A stretch of 64,000 nucleotides of DNA from Alphaproteobacteria bacterium (GCA_015062285.1 SUUY01000001.1:352693-416692), one strand, 5' to 3'. Numbered from the stretch's first letter, positions 17,085-28,000 are shown. The notes: generated by a model not told the origin, from the letters alone. Made by a program: numbers and translations.

Positions 17085-17231
17085 ATGACTAAAGATAATT
17101 CTCAAAAAAACAAACCTAGGAAAGATATAAGGTTTGAACGAGAGGCAAAAGCATTGCAAAGAAATTTGCAAAAACGAAAACGTCAACAAGAACTTTTAGA
17201 TAAGGCCGCAAAGGAGAATAAAAATGGATAG
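17085..17231 (+). CDS. Small basic protein upstream of murA
   Basis: This 48-residue frame ([20 protein letters not shown]...) lies 1 base after the META lipoprotein stop and overlaps the murA start by 8 bases. It is highly charged and helical, with a [14 protein letters not shown] segment. Small basic proteins with an R-E-x-x-L-x-x-N-L-x-R-R-K pattern are commonly found directly upstream of murA in alphaproteobacteria, which supports it being a real gene. The SD of murA (AAGGAG) lies within its end, so translation is probably coupled. Function unknown. Confidence 0.65.
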   Translation: MTKDNSQKNKPRKDIRFEREAKALQRNLQKRKRQQELLDKAAKENKNG

Positions 17232-18522
17232 AATAAAAATTCGTGGCGGAAAGGTATTGGAAGGCAAAATATATGTCAGTGGTGCAAAAAATGCAGCACT
17301 GCCTTTGATTTGTGCAAGTTTGCTAACCGATGAAACAATAACTCTTACTAATATGCCGGCGTTGTCTGATATTAGAGCGATGAATGCTTTGTTGGAACAA
17401 CTTGGAACTCAAATCGATGAGTTTGACGATTTTGTAGATAATCATGCTGCTAAAACTTATTCTTATCGCACAAAAGAAGCAACCAGCTTGGTTGCTCCAT
17501 ACGATTATGTGCGTAAAATGCGTGCGTCATACTATGTTTTGGGTCCATTGTTGGCTCGTTATGGAAAATGCGAACTTTCACTGCCCGGTGGTTGTGCAAT
17601 CGGAGCCAGACCGATGGATATACATTTGGCAGCATTGGAGCAGATGGGAGCTAAAATAGAAATTAAAAATGGTTATATCTTGGCTAATGTTGATGGACGT
17701 TTGAAAGGTTCACATATTATTTTTCCGGGGGTTTCGGTTGGGGCAACATGCAATATATTGATGGCAGCGGTTTTAGCTGAAGGTGAAACCGTATTGGAGA
17801 ATGCGGCTAAAGAACCTGAAATTGGCGATTTGGCTAACTTGTTAAATGCAATGGGAGCTAAAATCGAAGGTATCGGAACTGCCGTATTAAGAATAGAAGG
17901 TGTAGAAAAACTTCATGGCGCAAAACATAAGGTTATTGCTGATCGTATCGAAGCCGGTTCATATGCAGTTGCTGCAGCAATTACCAGAGGAAAAATTGAA
18001 TTAGTAAATGCCCAAGCTAAAACGTTGCGTCGTCCTTTGCAAGTTTTGAAAGATATGGGGGTTAATGTTGAAGAAACAGAAACCAGCTTGATAATTGATG
18101 CTAAGGGATGCGAACTTGTAGGTAAAGATATTATGACTGAGCCTTTTCCCGGTTTTCCGACCGACTTGCAAGCTCAGTTTTTGGCATTGATGCTGACAGC
18201 GAAAGGTGCTGCTATGGTGACAGAAACTATTTTTGAAAATAGGTTTATGCATGTGCCGGAGTTGTTGCGTATGGGAGCAAATATTAATGTTCATGGACAC
18301 GCTTCCGCTATTGTCAGAGGGGTAAAAAATTTATCCGGTGCTCAGGTTATGGCAACAGATTTGCGTGCATCTTTTGCCCTTGTGTTGGCAGGGTTGGTAG
18401 CAGAAGGCGAAACAGTTGTTAATCGTGTATATCACTTAGATAGAGGATATGAGCGTTTGGAAGAAAAATTGCGTTCGGTTGGGGCCGATATTGAAAGAGT
18501 GAAAGACAACGAAGAAGAGTAA
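17224..18522 (+). CDS. murA: UDP-N-acetylglucosamine 1-carboxyvinyltransferase MurA
   Basis: This cytoplasmic enzyme transfers enolpyruvate from PEP to UDP-GlcNAc, the first committed step of peptidoglycan synthesis. The 432 residues match the family length. Typical features are [11 protein letters not shown] near 18-28 (with the KN pair binding substrate), the catalytic Cys at about 124 in [13 protein letters not shown] (the fosfomycin target), and FPTDLQAQF near 312. SD is AAGGAG at 17212-17217. Confidence 0.97.
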   Translation: MDRIKIRGGKVLEGKIYVSGAKNAALPLICASLLTDETITLTNMPALSDIRAMNALLEQLGTQIDEFDDFVDNHAAKTYSYRTKEATSLVAPYDYVRKMRASYYVLGPLLARYGKCELSLPGGCAIGARPMDIHLAALEQMGAKIEIKNGYILANVDGRLKGSHIIFPGVSVGATCNILMAAVLAEGETVLENAAKEPEIGDLANLLNAMGAKIEGIGTAVLRIEGVEKLHGAKHKVIADRIEAGSYAVAAAITRGKIELVNAQAKTLRRPLQVLKDMGVNVEETETSLIIDAKGCELVGKDIMTEPFPGFPTDLQAQFLALMLTAKGAAMVTETIFENRFMHVPELLRMGANINVHGHASAIVRGVKNLSGAQVMATDLRASFALVLAGLVAEGETVVNRVYHLDRGYERLEEKLRSVGADIERVKDNEEE

Positions 18523-18555
18523 TTTTGTTAACAATATAATTTAATGGAGAAAAAA

Positions 18556-19056
18556 ATGTTTAAAGGAATGTTATCTGAATTTAAGAAATTTGCAATGCGT
18601 GGTAATGTAATTGATATGGCAGTAGGTATCATTATTGGTGCTGCGTTTGGAAAAATTGTAGATTCATTGGTAAAAGATGTGATTATGCCTCCAATCGGAT
18701 TGTTATTGGGTAAGGTTGATTTTACCAATTTGTTTGTGGTTATGAAAAGCGGTGTAACACCGGCTCCATATCCTTCTTTGGCTGCGGCTCAGGCTGCCGG
18801 TGCCGTTACCTTGAATGTAGGTTTGTTTATTAATGCAGTTATCAGCTTTTTGATTGTGGCTTTTGCCGTGTTTATTTTGATTAAAGCTATCAATAAATTA
18901 CAGGCAAAAATGGATGCAAAAGAGAAAAAGGAAGAAGTGGCTACAACCAAAAAATGTCCATATTGTTGTTCGGAAATTGCAATTGCTGCAGTAAAATGTC
19001 CTAATTGTACTTCTGATTTACCAGAAGAGAAAGCAGTTGCTAAAAAGAAGAAATAA
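18556..19056 (+). CDS. mscL: Large-conductance mechanosensitive channel MscL with zinc-ribbon tail
   Basis: The channel opens under membrane tension to release solutes during osmotic downshift. The N-terminal amphipathic segment [13 protein letters not shown] is followed by TM1 ([17 protein letters not shown]), a periplasmic loop rich in Ala and Pro, and TM2 ([20 protein letters not shown]). Instead of the usual short charged helix, the C-terminus carries [18 protein letters not shown], a CxxC...CxxC zinc ribbon, then a Lys-rich end. The ATG at 18556 with GGAG seven bases before it is preferred over the ATG at 18544. Confidence 0.93.
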   Translation: MFKGMLSEFKKFAMRGNVIDMAVGIIIGAAFGKIVDSLVKDVIMPPIGLLLGKVDFTNLFVVMKSGVTPAPYPSLAAAQAAGAVTLNVGLFINAVISFLIVAFAVFILIKAINKLQAKMDAKEKKEEVATTKKCPYCCSEIAIAAVKCPNCTSDLPEEKAVAKKKK

Positions 19057-19075
19057 GTATTAGATGTGCAAACTT

Positions 19076-19104
19076 AAAACCCCGTCTGTTTTGGCGGGGT
19101 TTTT
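19076..19104. terminator. Terminator between mscL and ruvX
   Basis: AAAACCCCG pairs with CGGGGTTTT, with T residues after it; it sits between converging genes. Confidence 0.8.
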
Positions 19105-19105
19105 G

Positions 19106-19564
19106 TTATGAGTATTTTAGGGCATCTAAAGCCCCTTGTAATATATAAGATGCTGATGAACTGTCTAAAATTTGTTTGCGTTTGCTACGAGACATATCTA
19201 CTTCTTTAATTAAAAAATTCTCTATTGCACGAGAAGACAAGCGTTCGTCCCAGAACGTGTAGGGCAGAGAAATTTCTTGATTGAGCTTTTGAGCAAATTT
19301 ACGTACAGCGGTGGCGGTTTCGCCTTCTTCGCCATTCATTTGCAGAGGTAAGCCATATACTATGCCACCGATTTCTCTTTCGGTTATCAATTTTTTAAGA
19401 TGTTGTAAATCTTCTTTGAAATTGGTGCGAAATATAGTTTTATCGGCAGTTGCAACCATCCATAGTTTATCTGATATAGCAATGCCCATACGTTTTTCGC
19501 CATAGTCTATTCCGAGTATGGCACAATATGGTTTGAGCTGTGATTTAAATTCTGCAATATTCAT
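19106..19564 (-). CDS. ruvX: RuvX/YqgF family Holliday junction resolvase-like nuclease
   Basis: The 152-residue product has the RNase H-like fold of YqgF proteins. The first catalytic aspartate is in ILGIDYGEKRMGIAIS near 20. The conserved VYGLPLQMNGEEG is near 72-84 and the C-terminal acidic site is in FWDERLSS near 107. The family acts in pre-16S rRNA 5' maturation and has been proposed as a Holliday junction resolvase. No signal peptide. It is divergent from tolB and converges on mscL. Confidence 0.93.
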   Translation of the reverse strand: MNIAEFKSQLKPYCAILGIDYGEKRMGIAISDKLWMVATADKTIFRTNFKEDLQHLKKLITEREIGGIVYGLPLQMNGEEGETATAVRKFAQKLNQEISLPYTFWDERLSSRAIENFLIKEVDMSRSKRKQILDSSSASYILQGALDALKYS

Positions 19565-19673
19565 GTAGAGAGTTTAACTAATTGTGAGGTGAAAAGTCAA
19601 TATTGCTAATTGAATTTTAAGAATATTTGTTTACAATTTGAGTAATTTGAAATCTGAAAAGGAAAAGTTAAAA

Positions 19674-20990
19674 ATGAAATTGCGTTATTGGCTTGTTGTT
19701 TTGTGCGGAATTTTTATGACCGGAGTGGCAAAAGCAGAGCTTAGGATTGATGTGAGCGGTGCTATGCGTGAGCCGATGCCGATTGCCTTTCCCGAAATGA
19801 TACATGAGGGTTTCTTTATCGGAAGATACGGATCTCAAATCAGAGATGTGGTTATTGCTGATTTGGAAAGATCCGGCCTGTTTAGAATTATTAATGAAAA
19901 TAGTTATATTCAAGAGTTTTCTTCTATGGAACAAGAGCCGGTTTTTATTGATTGGAAAGCTATTCAGGCTCAAGCTTTGATTCAAAGTGCAATAAGTGAA
20001 GTTGACACAAATAATATCAGAGTCGAGTTTAGACTGTGGGATGTGTATGCTGAGAATCAGATGAAAGGGCAATCGTTTACTACAACAAAAGATAATTGGC
20101 GTAGAGTTGCACACGTGATGGCAGATGCCATTTATGAAAGTCTTACCGGTGAAAAAGGATATTTTGATACCAGAATCGTTTATGTGTCTGAAACCGGACC
20201 GGCAACCAGAAGAGTTAAGCGTTTGGCAATTATGGATCAAGACGGAGAAAATCATAAATTTCTGACTTCGGGAAGTGCGATGGCTTTGACACCGAGATTT
20301 TCGCCGAACTTGCAAAAAATTACTTATATGTCTTATAGCGGTGATACTCCGCGAGTTTATATCTTAGATATTGAAACCGGCGATCAGATGTTGTTGGGTA
20401 ATTTTCCGGGAATGACTTTTGCTCCGAGATTTTCTCCGGACAGCTCTAAAGTTTTGTTAAGTTATGCCAGCAACGGAAAAACAAATATATATGAAATGGA
20501 TTTAAAAACCAGAACTTCTAAGCAACTGACAAGGAGTAATGCTATTGATACATCAGCCAGTTATTCGCCAGATGGAGAAAAAATTGTGTTTAACTCTGAT
20601 AGGGGCGGCAATCAACAACTTTATGTTATGAATGCCGATGGATCTGATGTGCACAGAATAAGTTTTGGCTCGGGAAGATATGCAACACCGGTTTGGTCAC
20701 CGAGAGGAGATTATATTGCATTTACAAAAATGGCAGGTGGGCAGTTCTATATCGGGGTGATGTATCCTGACGGAACCGGAGAACGTTTGTTGGCTTCTGG
20801 ATATTTGGTTGAGGGTCCGACATGGTCGCCTAATGGACGAGTGTTGATGTATTTTCGTCAAGAAGAAGGAGGACGCAGATCGTCAGCTCCGGTTAAATTG
20901 TATTCGATTGACTTGACCGGATATAATGAACGACAAATTATAACTCCGGCAGACGGGAGCGATCCGGCTTGGTCGCCGCTGTTGCCTTAG
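19674..20990 (+). CDS. tolB: Tol-Pal system periplasmic protein TolB
   Basis: The 438-residue product starts with a signal peptide ([21 protein letters not shown], cut before ELRIDV). An N-terminal domain (about 22-160) is followed by a six-bladed beta-propeller with repeated [21 protein letters not shown] motifs. TolB binds Pal and links the outer membrane to the division machinery. The ATG at 19674 with AAGGAA upstream begins the signal peptide; a longer frame to 19638 does not. The gene is followed by a terminator; tolQRA and pal are not next to it in this window. Confidence 0.95.
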   Translation: MKLRYWLVVLCGIFMTGVAKAELRIDVSGAMREPMPIAFPEMIHEGFFIGRYGSQIRDVVIADLERSGLFRIINENSYIQEFSSMEQEPVFIDWKAIQAQALIQSAISEVDTNNIRVEFRLWDVYAENQMKGQSFTTTKDNWRRVAHVMADAIYESLTGEKGYFDTRIVYVSETGPATRRVKRLAIMDQDGENHKFLTSGSAMALTPRFSPNLQKITYMSYSGDTPRVYILDIETGDQMLLGNFPGMTFAPRFSPDSSKVLLSYASNGKTNIYEMDLKTRTSKQLTRSNAIDTSASYSPDGEKIVFNSDRGGNQQLYVMNADGSDVHRISFGSGRYATPVWSPRGDYIAFTKMAGGQFYIGVMYPDGTGERLLASGYLVEGPTWSPNGRVLMYFRQEEGGRRSSAPVKLYSIDLTGYNERQIITPADGSDPAWSPLLP

Positions 20991-20995
20991 GTCAG

Positions 20996-21026
20996 AAAAA
21001 TACCGCTATATGGCGGTATTTTTTTG
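20996..21026 (+). terminator. tolB terminator
   Basis: AAATACCGC and GCGGTATTT are reverse complements around TATAT, followed by a T run. Confidence 0.85.
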
Positions 21027-21028
21027 TC

Positions 21029-21057
21029 TTGACCCAAGGGGTAGTTTGTGGTATATT
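21029..21057 (+). promoter_or_regulatory. Sigma-70 promoter of the 21093 gene
   Basis: TTGACC at 21029-21034 and TATATT at 21052-21057 are spaced by 17 bases, 35 bases before the start codon. Confidence 0.65.
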
Positions 21058-21092
21058 TTTTGTCAATAACATGAACTATTAACCTTTATTAT

Positions 21093-21611
21093 ATGGAAAC
21101 AAAAAATTTTTTAGAGCAACTTGCTCAGCGTTTTCCGTGGGGAGACATGGAAAACGAAACACCCATCAGCATTTTCAGAAATTCTGCAGGGGATGAAACT
21201 TTCTTGCCGGCACTTGATGCGATACTGCAGCCTTATAAGGATGAAAATCCTCTTCGCTGTGTGCAAGTCATAGACTTTGTTGCAAGGGGTATGAACAGAA
21301 GTGCAAAAAAGGAAACAACCCTTGCACACTACAAGAACCCTAATGTGGCAAAACATGCGCTGCCATATTTCAAGGCTCTATTGGCAAAAGAAGACTATTA
21401 CTTCCGAGTATATGAGCTCTTGATTCTGCAGAATATTGCTTACGTTCATTCGGATTTGAAGGGTGAAGCGATAGCAATTCTGGAAGAAGCCACAGGAAGA
21501 GAGTGGGTGCTCTGTGGATGTAAGGATCAAGACTATCTTAAAGAGTATACCTTCTTGTACAAGGGTACAAAAATGGAAGATGTCTTTAAGAAAAAGCTTG
21601 TAGAACTCTAA
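21093..21611 (+). CDS. Hypothetical 172-residue protein without SD site
   Basis: It is not recognised. The product is soluble, mixed helical and acidic, starting METKNFLEQLAQRFPWGDME and containing ALLAKEDYYFRVYELLILQN. The gene stands alone, with a near-consensus promoter just upstream and a perfect terminator just downstream. The ATG is preceded by CTTTATTAT with no SD. Codon use is visibly richer in C and G at third positions (CTT, ATC, AAG) than the neighbours, which mostly use TTG, AAA and ATT. This points to a foreign origin shared with the other SD-less orphans. Confidence 0.65.
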   Translation: METKNFLEQLAQRFPWGDMENETPISIFRNSAGDETFLPALDAILQPYKDENPLRCVQVIDFVARGMNRSAKKETTLAHYKNPNVAKHALPYFKALLAKEDYYFRVYELLILQNIAYVHSDLKGEAIAILEEATGREWVLCGCKDQDYLKEYTFLYKGTKMEDVFKKKLVEL

Positions 21612-21620
21612 ACTATGATG

Positions 21621-21653
21621 AAACCGCTGAAGTTAAACTTCAGCGGTTTTGTT
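21621..21653 (+). terminator. Terminator of the 21093 gene
   Basis: AAACCGCTGAAGTT and AACTTCAGCGGTTT are perfect reverse complements, followed by T-rich sequence. Confidence 0.85.
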
Positions 21654-21662
21654 GTTTAAAAA

Positions 21663-22973
21663 TTATGATATTTGGGTGATTATCTCCGGTTGTAGAGAGG
21701 GGGGTATATCTGATATGGTAATCAGTTTTTGTAAACTGTCGGCAGCTTTATGGTATTGTTCTTCAGTTTGTGCATGAACAACTGCCAAAGGTGTTTTATT
21801 ATCAACAAATGAGCCGATTTGGCAGAAACCAGTATATCCGGTAGCATAATCAAGTTTTTGATCGGGAGTAATGCGTCCGCCTTTTAGCTCAATTATGCTA
21901 AGTCCGATTTCACGAGTATTCATCTCAGAAACGTATCCTGTGGTTGTTGCAAACACAGGACGGATAATTTGTGCCTGAGGTAAGTATTGTTCCGGCTTAT
22001 TGCAGAAGTCGCTAGGTCCGCCAAGAGCACTAACCATTTGAGCGAATTTTTCCAGAGCATAGCCTTTATCAAGTTTTTGTTGCAAGGTAGATTTGGCATC
22101 TTCGATATTTGATGCTACTTTGCTCAAAACCAGAAGTTCGGCACATAGTTCAAGGTTAATTTGATGTAATCTTGGGTCTGTTTTTTCTCCTTTTAGGTAG
22201 TCTACAGCTTCTTTGACTTCGACCGCATTTCCGGCAGAGTATCCTAGTACTTGGCTCATATCTGTTAAAACAGCCTTAGTTTTACAACCAGCTGTGTTAG
22301 CCACATTTACAATAGAGCGGGCGAGAGCTTCGGCTCGTTCTTGGTTTTCCATAAATGCACCATTACCGCATTTTAAATCCATAACCAAGCAATCCAGACC
22401 GGCTGCTAATTTTTTAGATAGGATAGAAGCGGTAATAAGTTCAATTGATTCGACTGTGGCACAAACATCTCGTAAGGCGTATATTTTTTTGTCTGCCGGA
22501 GCCAGGTTTCCGGTTTGGCCGATGATGGCACAGCCGACTTCTCTAACGACTTTTTTGAATAAATCATTACTGGGTATGGTTTGGTATCCGGGAATGGAGT
22601 CAAATTTGTCCAGAGTGCCTCCTGTATGACCTAATCCACGTCCGGAAATCATAGGTACATATACTCCGCAAGCAGCAAGCATTGGGGCTAACATCAGACT
22701 AACCTTATCGCCTACGCCACCGGAAGAATGCTTATCAACCACAGGAGCGTCTAATTCAGACCAGGTTAAGACATCGCCGGAATCTCGCATAGCTTTGGTA
22801 AGGGAAGTTGTTTCATTTACATTCATTCCATTTAGAAAAATGGCCATAGTAAGAGCTGCCGCTTGAGCATCAACAATTTCGCCCGTAGTTACTCCTTTAA
22901 TAAAAAACTCAATTTCTTGAGAAGAAAGTTCCTGGTGATTGCGTTTGTGGCGAATGATTTCTTGAGGAAGCAT
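21663..22973 (-). CDS. deoA: Thymidine phosphorylase
   Basis: The 436-residue enzyme splits thymidine (and deoxyuridine) with phosphate to the free base and deoxyribose 1-phosphate. The family signature is seen around VVDKHSSGGVGDKVSLMLAP near 80-99 (phosphate and substrate binding) and the S-G-R-G-L-G-H-T-G-G-T-L-D-K block near 110. The C-terminal alpha/beta domain follows. It is the last gene of the minus-strand operon cdd-punA-deoC-deoA, 3 bases after deoC, so it feeds the deoxyribose phosphate pathway together with deoC. Confidence 0.95.
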   Translation of the reverse strand: MLPQEIIRHKRNHQELSSQEIEFFIKGVTTGEIVDAQAAALTMAIFLNGMNVNETTSLTKAMRDSGDVLTWSELDAPVVDKHSSGGVGDKVSLMLAPMLAACGVYVPMISGRGLGHTGGTLDKFDSIPGYQTIPSNDLFKKVVREVGCAIIGQTGNLAPADKKIYALRDVCATVESIELITASILSKKLAAGLDCLVMDLKCGNGAFMENQERAEALARSIVNVANTAGCKTKAVLTDMSQVLGYSAGNAVEVKEAVDYLKGEKTDPRLHQINLELCAELLVLSKVASNIEDAKSTLQQKLDKGYALEKFAQMVSALGGPSDFCNKPEQYLPQAQIIRPVFATTTGYVSEMNTREIGLSIIELKGGRITPDQKLDYATGYTGFCQIGSFVDNKTPLAVVHAQTEEQYHKAADSLQKLITISDIPPSLQPEIITQIS

Positions 22974-22976
22974 GGT

Positions 22977-23708
22977 TTAATATCCTTGATCTATGGTTTT
23001 GAGTAAATCGGAAAGAACTGAGCTGGCTCCTATTCTAAATAGAGACGGAGTAGCATATGTAGGTCCTAAGATAGTATTGGCAAGAGTGAGGTATTTTTTT
23101 GCATCCTCGGTAGTTTTGATGCCTCCACTGGCTTTAAAACCTACTTTTTCGCCACTGGCTTTAATTGTTTCTAAAATAGCATTCGCAGCTTCCGGAGTTG
23201 CAGAGGTTTGGGTTTTTCCTGTAGATGTCTTAACAAAATCAACTTTAGCGTTTATGCACATTTGGGTTGCTCTTTTGATGAGTGATGTAGATTTTAATTC
23301 ACCACTTTCAATAATTATTTTGAGTGTTTTGTTTTCACAAGCAGTACGGCACATTTGCAAAAATTCATTACAAATTTTTTCATTGCCGGAAATAAGACTA
23401 CGATATGGCAATACGGCGTCTATTTCGTCTGCTCCGAGTTTTATGGCTTTTTTTATTTCTTTTTCGATTGATTTTAGGTCTGTTCCACCTTCAGGAAAGT
23501 TTACAACAGTGGCGATTTTTGTTCCTTGAGGAGCATGTTTAATTGCCGTAGATATAAATTCAGGATAAACGCAAACAGCAGCGGTGTTTCCGACGTTTGT
23601 CTCAGCCTTTTTGCACAAATCAATAATGGTTTCTGTTGTGTCATTATGGTTTAGTGATGTCAGATCCAATGAACGAATAATGATTTTGGCGGCATTTACG
23701 TTATCCAT
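22977..23708 (-). CDS. deoC: Deoxyribose-phosphate aldolase
   Basis: This class I aldolase of 243 residues cleaves deoxyribose 5-phosphate to acetaldehyde and glyceraldehyde 3-phosphate. The Schiff-base lysine is in DFVKTSTGK near 156-164, and a second lysine in KASGGIKT near 187. The ATG at 23708 is chosen because AGGAGAA precedes it and it overlaps the punA stop codon (TAATG). The acetaldehyde formed could be used by AdhE (53551-56178). A phosphopentomutase, needed to connect punA/deoA to deoC, is not in this operon. Confidence 0.95.
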   Translation of the reverse strand: MDNVNAAKIIIRSLDLTSLNHNDTTETIIDLCKKAETNVGNTAAVCVYPEFISTAIKHAPQGTKIATVVNFPEGGTDLKSIEKEIKKAIKLGADEIDAVLPYRSLISGNEKICNEFLQMCRTACENKTLKIIIESGELKSTSLIKRATQMCINAKVDFVKTSTGKTQTSATPEAANAILETIKASGEKVGFKASGGIKTTEDAKKYLTLANTILGPTYATPSLFRIGASSVLSDLLKTIDQGY

Positions 23709-24523
23709 TAAAGTTCTCCTATAAATTGGGTGATAATGGTGGTTAGATTGTGGCTGCATTTGGCAGCGTTTTCGAGAGTTTCAGCATGGGTGGGGCTACC
23801 TCCGGAAACTCCGGTGCAATAGTTGGTTATGGCTGAAATTCCAAGAACATTCATTCCGCAGTAGCAAGCAGTCATAGTTTCTGGAACAGTAGACATGCCA
23901 TTGGCATCAGCACCTAAAATTCCGCACATTCTAACTTCTGCCGGAGTCTCAAATGCAGGACCGGAAAGCATACAATATATTCCTTGATGCAGAGTAATAT
24001 TATTTTTTTTGGCAATATCTTTGGCCATGTCTTGATATTTTTTTGTGTAAACATTGTTCATGTTAGGAAAACGAGGACCAAAAGTTTCGTCGTTTGCTCC
24101 GATAAGTGGAGTGAAACCGCTCATGTTTATGTGATCGGTTATCAACATTAATGAGCCGGGAGTAATTTCTGTTTTGAGAGATCCTGCCGCATTGGTTACA
24201 ATAAGGGTCGTTATACCAACTAATTTAAGAGCTTTAATTATATCTGCTATATATGATGCAGGATATCCTTCGTATAAATGAACTCGTCCTTGAAGGCACA
24301 GTACTTGTTTTCCGGATAGTTCACCACATACAAATCTTCCTTGGTGTCCAGCAACCGTGCTGGTTGGAAAATCTTTGATTTCAGAATAGTTAATATAGGT
24401 GGGGTCGGAAATTTGATTGGCAAATTCGCCAAGCCCGCTACCTAAGATAATAGCTATTTGAGGTTGGTGTGAACATAATTTAGTTTGAATTTGATTGGCA
24501 ATGTGGTGTGCTCTTTTACTCAT
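23708..24523 (-). CDS. punA: Purine nucleoside phosphorylase
   Basis: The 271-residue product belongs to the trimeric PNP family (inosine/guanosine type). Seen are the phosphate loop ILGSGLGEFAN near 26-36, VAGHQGRFVCGELSGK near 57 and the base-binding segment with MSTVPETM near 190. The C-terminal region has AITNYCTGVSG and the conserved THAETLENA. It releases purine base from nucleosides with phosphate. It lies 2 bases after cdd and overlaps deoC by one base. Confidence 0.92.
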   Translation of the reverse strand: MSKRAHHIANQIQTKLCSHQPQIAIILGSGLGEFANQISDPTYINYSEIKDFPTSTVAGHQGRFVCGELSGKQVLCLQGRVHLYEGYPASYIADIIKALKLVGITTLIVTNAAGSLKTEITPGSLMLITDHINMSGFTPLIGANDETFGPRFPNMNNVYTKKYQDMAKDIAKKNNITLHQGIYCMLSGPAFETPAEVRMCGILGADANGMSTVPETMTACYCGMNVLGISAITNYCTGVSGGSPTHAETLENAAKCSHNLTTIITQFIGEL

Positions 24524-24525
24524 GA

Positions 24526-24915
24526 TTAAAACTCCGAAAAACTTAAAGGTAAAAGTTCATCAATAGTGTATGTTTTTTGTACTCCTTCAGTATCAGCTAA
24601 ATGTACTAAGGTTTGAGGAGTGGAAAATTCGGCAATACGTTGTCGGCATGCCCCACAAGGAACAATAAGGGTTTTACTATTGGCAAAAATGAGAATTTCT
24701 TTGATTTGTTTTGCTCCGTTGGCAATCATAGACGCTATAGCTCCGCTTTCTGCACAGGTGCCAACCGGATAAGAAATGTTTTCGACATTACAGCCAAAAT
24801 AAAAGTTATTATCATCGGCTAAGATTGCAGCTCCTACAGCAAAATTAGAGTAAGGGCTATATGCATTTTTTGCTGCTTTAATTGCTAAATCAAAAAGTTT
24901 TTGTTTATTATTCAT
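24526..24915 (-). CDS. cdd: Cytidine deaminase
   Basis: The 129-residue homotetramer-type enzyme converts cytidine and deoxycytidine to uridine and deoxyuridine. The zinc site is CAESGAI near 54-60 (Cys-Ala-Glu in the position of the family's C/HAE) and PCGACRQ near 87-93. It is first gene of the nucleoside salvage operon, which runs cdd-punA-deoC-deoA. The leader is in the 105-base divergent region shared with the AsmA gene; an AGGGAAG stretch precedes the ATG. Confidence 0.95.
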   Translation of the reverse strand: MNNKQKLFDLAIKAAKNAYSPYSNFAVGAAILADDNNFYFGCNVENISYPVGTCAESGAIASMIANGAKQIKEILIFANSKTLIVPCGACRQRIAEFSTPQTLVHLADTEGVQKTYTIDELLPLSFSEF

Positions 24916-25034
24916 AACTTCCCTTTGTTGTTGAAAGATTTATTAATTATTATAAACTATAATAAGAAATGTTTATGATAAAAGCAAAGAATATTTATGT
25001 TGTTTGTAAATAATTCTTTATGGGAGATATGCTC

Positions 25035-28000
25035 GTGAAAAAACTGTTGGTTGCAATTTTGTTTTTGGTGCTTGCTGCTATTGTCGGTTTATCGATATAT
25101 GTTTACACAATAGACTGGAACAAGCATAAGAGTGTGATTGCACAACAGTTTTTAGATGCAACCGGAAAAAAAATTGTGTTTGAAGGGCCGGTATCTTTTC
25201 AGATTTTTCCTTCTCCATATTTGCGTGCAACAAATGTTAAAATATATAATTCGCAGATTATGGATAAGCCGTTGGTTGAAGCTAGCGATTTAGTTGCGAA
25301 TTTAAGTCTATTTCCGCTTTTAAAAAAGCAATTTAATGTTCAGCGCATGGAAATGCAAAATCCGAAAATTAATTTTGAATTGCAAGAAAATGGATCGTTG
25401 AATTGGAAGTCTAATCTTTCTTCTGTGCAAAGACAAAAAATTGAGGCGGCTAAAATATCATTGAATAGTGTCAGTGTTACAAATGCAACGGTCAATTTTG
25501 AAGATGTAAAAAATGATATAAATTTACAGTTGGAAAATTTGAGTGGAGAAATTATAGCACAAAGTGTGTTTGGTCCATTCAGATTTGAAGGTAGTTATAC
25601 AAAAGATAATAATTTGGAGGGTTTTGCCATATCAATCGGGAAACTATCCGATACTCTCGCAACATCCTTAAATTTGGTGATAACGCATCCGATTACTGAG
25701 AGCTATGTGCGGTTTGACGGTAGCTTTATGTTAGATAATAAAGTGTTAAACGGTAACGTAATTATTGAATCAAAAAAACTTAGTCCCTTTTTAGGTGCTA
25801 ATTTTAAGAATCTAAAAGTTCCGGCTTATTTTGATTATCCTTTAGCTTTGACTTCAGATATTGATTTTAATGAAAGACAATTAAGCTTATCTAATATAGT
25901 CGTGCGTTATGGCGAAACCCAAGGAGCTGGGAATGTAAGTTTGTCATTTGCCAATGGCTCAGATGGTGAAAAACCGCGAGTGGATAGCGCTTTTGATTTT
26001 ACGGATTTAAATTTGGATCCCATTGTTGAGTTTGTGAAGGGATTCTTTATTGAGTATAATAATCCGGAAAAGAAATATAACCCGAACTTTCCTTTTGATA
26101 TGCTGACAGATGTAAAATCTATGCGAACGATGTATAATAATCAGCAAATTAAAAATTTTGAAGTTAGTTTTGATGTTGTTGATAATGAGCTGAATATAAA
26201 TAGTTTTAAGGCTGAATTACCTGGAACAACAAGTGTTTATATGAAAGGGGCTTTGAGATCTGTTGATGATGCTCCGTATTATAAAACAGATATAAGCATT
26301 AAATCAAGTGAGATATTAAAGGCTCTGAAATGGCTAAATATTGCACCGGAGGTTGTTGCCGCTTCAACCTATCGTAAGGCAGAGGCTTATGCCGGATTAG
26401 AAGGAACTTTTGATAAAATATATATTTCTCCTTTATCTTTAACTTTAGATAGAAGCAATATTGAAGGTGAAGTTGCTATAAAAAGAGGTGAACGAAAAGA
26501 TATAATGCTAAAACTGAATGCAGATATGATTAATTTTGATAATTATTTTGCAGGATTGGCTTCTGAAGATACAAAAAAATCATGGGTAAAAAAAATGAAG
26601 ATGCATATCGACAAGTTTACATGGCTGAATGATCTTGATATGCAGATAGAGGCAAATGCCGGTGTTGCCATATATGAAGCAACGCCTTTTGAAAATATTG
26701 AACTAAAAGCAAATTTATTGAACGGAAAACTTGATATTGAAGAATTAAAAATAGGTTCTACAGCAAATGCTAATATTGATATTAAAGGCGGAGTGAGCGG
26801 ATTTGGAAGTGATATTGTTTTTGATGAGCTTAGTTATGAAATAAAAACTTCCGATGTTAATTCGTTAATTGAAAAGACAGGAATAGAAGCTCCGGATTGG
26901 GATTATAAAAAGCTTCGTGGGTTTTCGGCAGTAGGTGTGGTTAACGGAGGTTTTGAGAGATATGCAACCAGCTTAGATTGGAAGCTGGAAAATTTGGAAA
27001 TTAAATACAACGGGCATGTTGATAATATAAATGATATGATTGAATTAGACGGAAATATTGATGTTTTTTATCCGAGTTTTACCGATATGTTAGAGATGTT
27101 TGGCAGTGTTTACCAGTCATCTGTAAAAAATATGGGAGATATAAAAATAAGGTCAAAAATTAAAGGTAATCAGAATGATTTTGTTTTGACTGATTTGAAT
27201 GCAAATATTGGAACAAATGACTTTAGCGGAAACTTAGATGTTAAAAAAACTGATTTTAGCAACCCCAAAATTAAAGCTGATTTATCTATTAATAAATTTG
27301 AAATTGATCGTTTCTTAAATAAAAATAATACTTCTGCATCTCCCCAATTAACAATACATTCGGATAGAGAATCTACATTTTGGCCTAAGCCTGAGTGGTC
27401 AAAAAAGTTAATTAATTATGATTTTTATCAGACGTTTAATGTTGATGGAAGATTTGAGGTTAAAGAGCTAAGTTATTTACAAGGTCGATATAGTGATGCT
27501 GTGGTTGATTTGGATTTAGAAGATGGTGTTTTGCTTATAAACTCTTTTAGAGCACAGCATTTAGACGGAAATATAGATGTTTCTGCAGAATTAAAAATGA
27601 GAGATAAACCCTCTTTGAGTTTAAATATTAAGGCAGAAAATATTAATACCGACAGGCTTGGCATTGGTGGAAAGTTGTATGCAATAAATGGTGGAACTGC
27701 TGACTTTTCGGCAAATGTTTTTGGGAACGCAACTAGTGAAAATGATTTGTTTTCATCTATAAGTGGAAAAATGGATATGAAAATCAAAGATTTTCATTGG
27801 AAGGGTATTAACCTAACAACCATATATGCCGACATTATAAAGAGGGAAAGCAATGAAGGACTTTCCGCAATGGTTCAAAAAAATTTATCCTCTGGAACGA
27901 CTTCATTTGCCAATCTGAATTCTGTCATTGATTTTACGAATGGGACATTTGAGGTTAAGAATATGGATTTAACTGCAAAGGAAATGAAGGTCAGAGGAAG

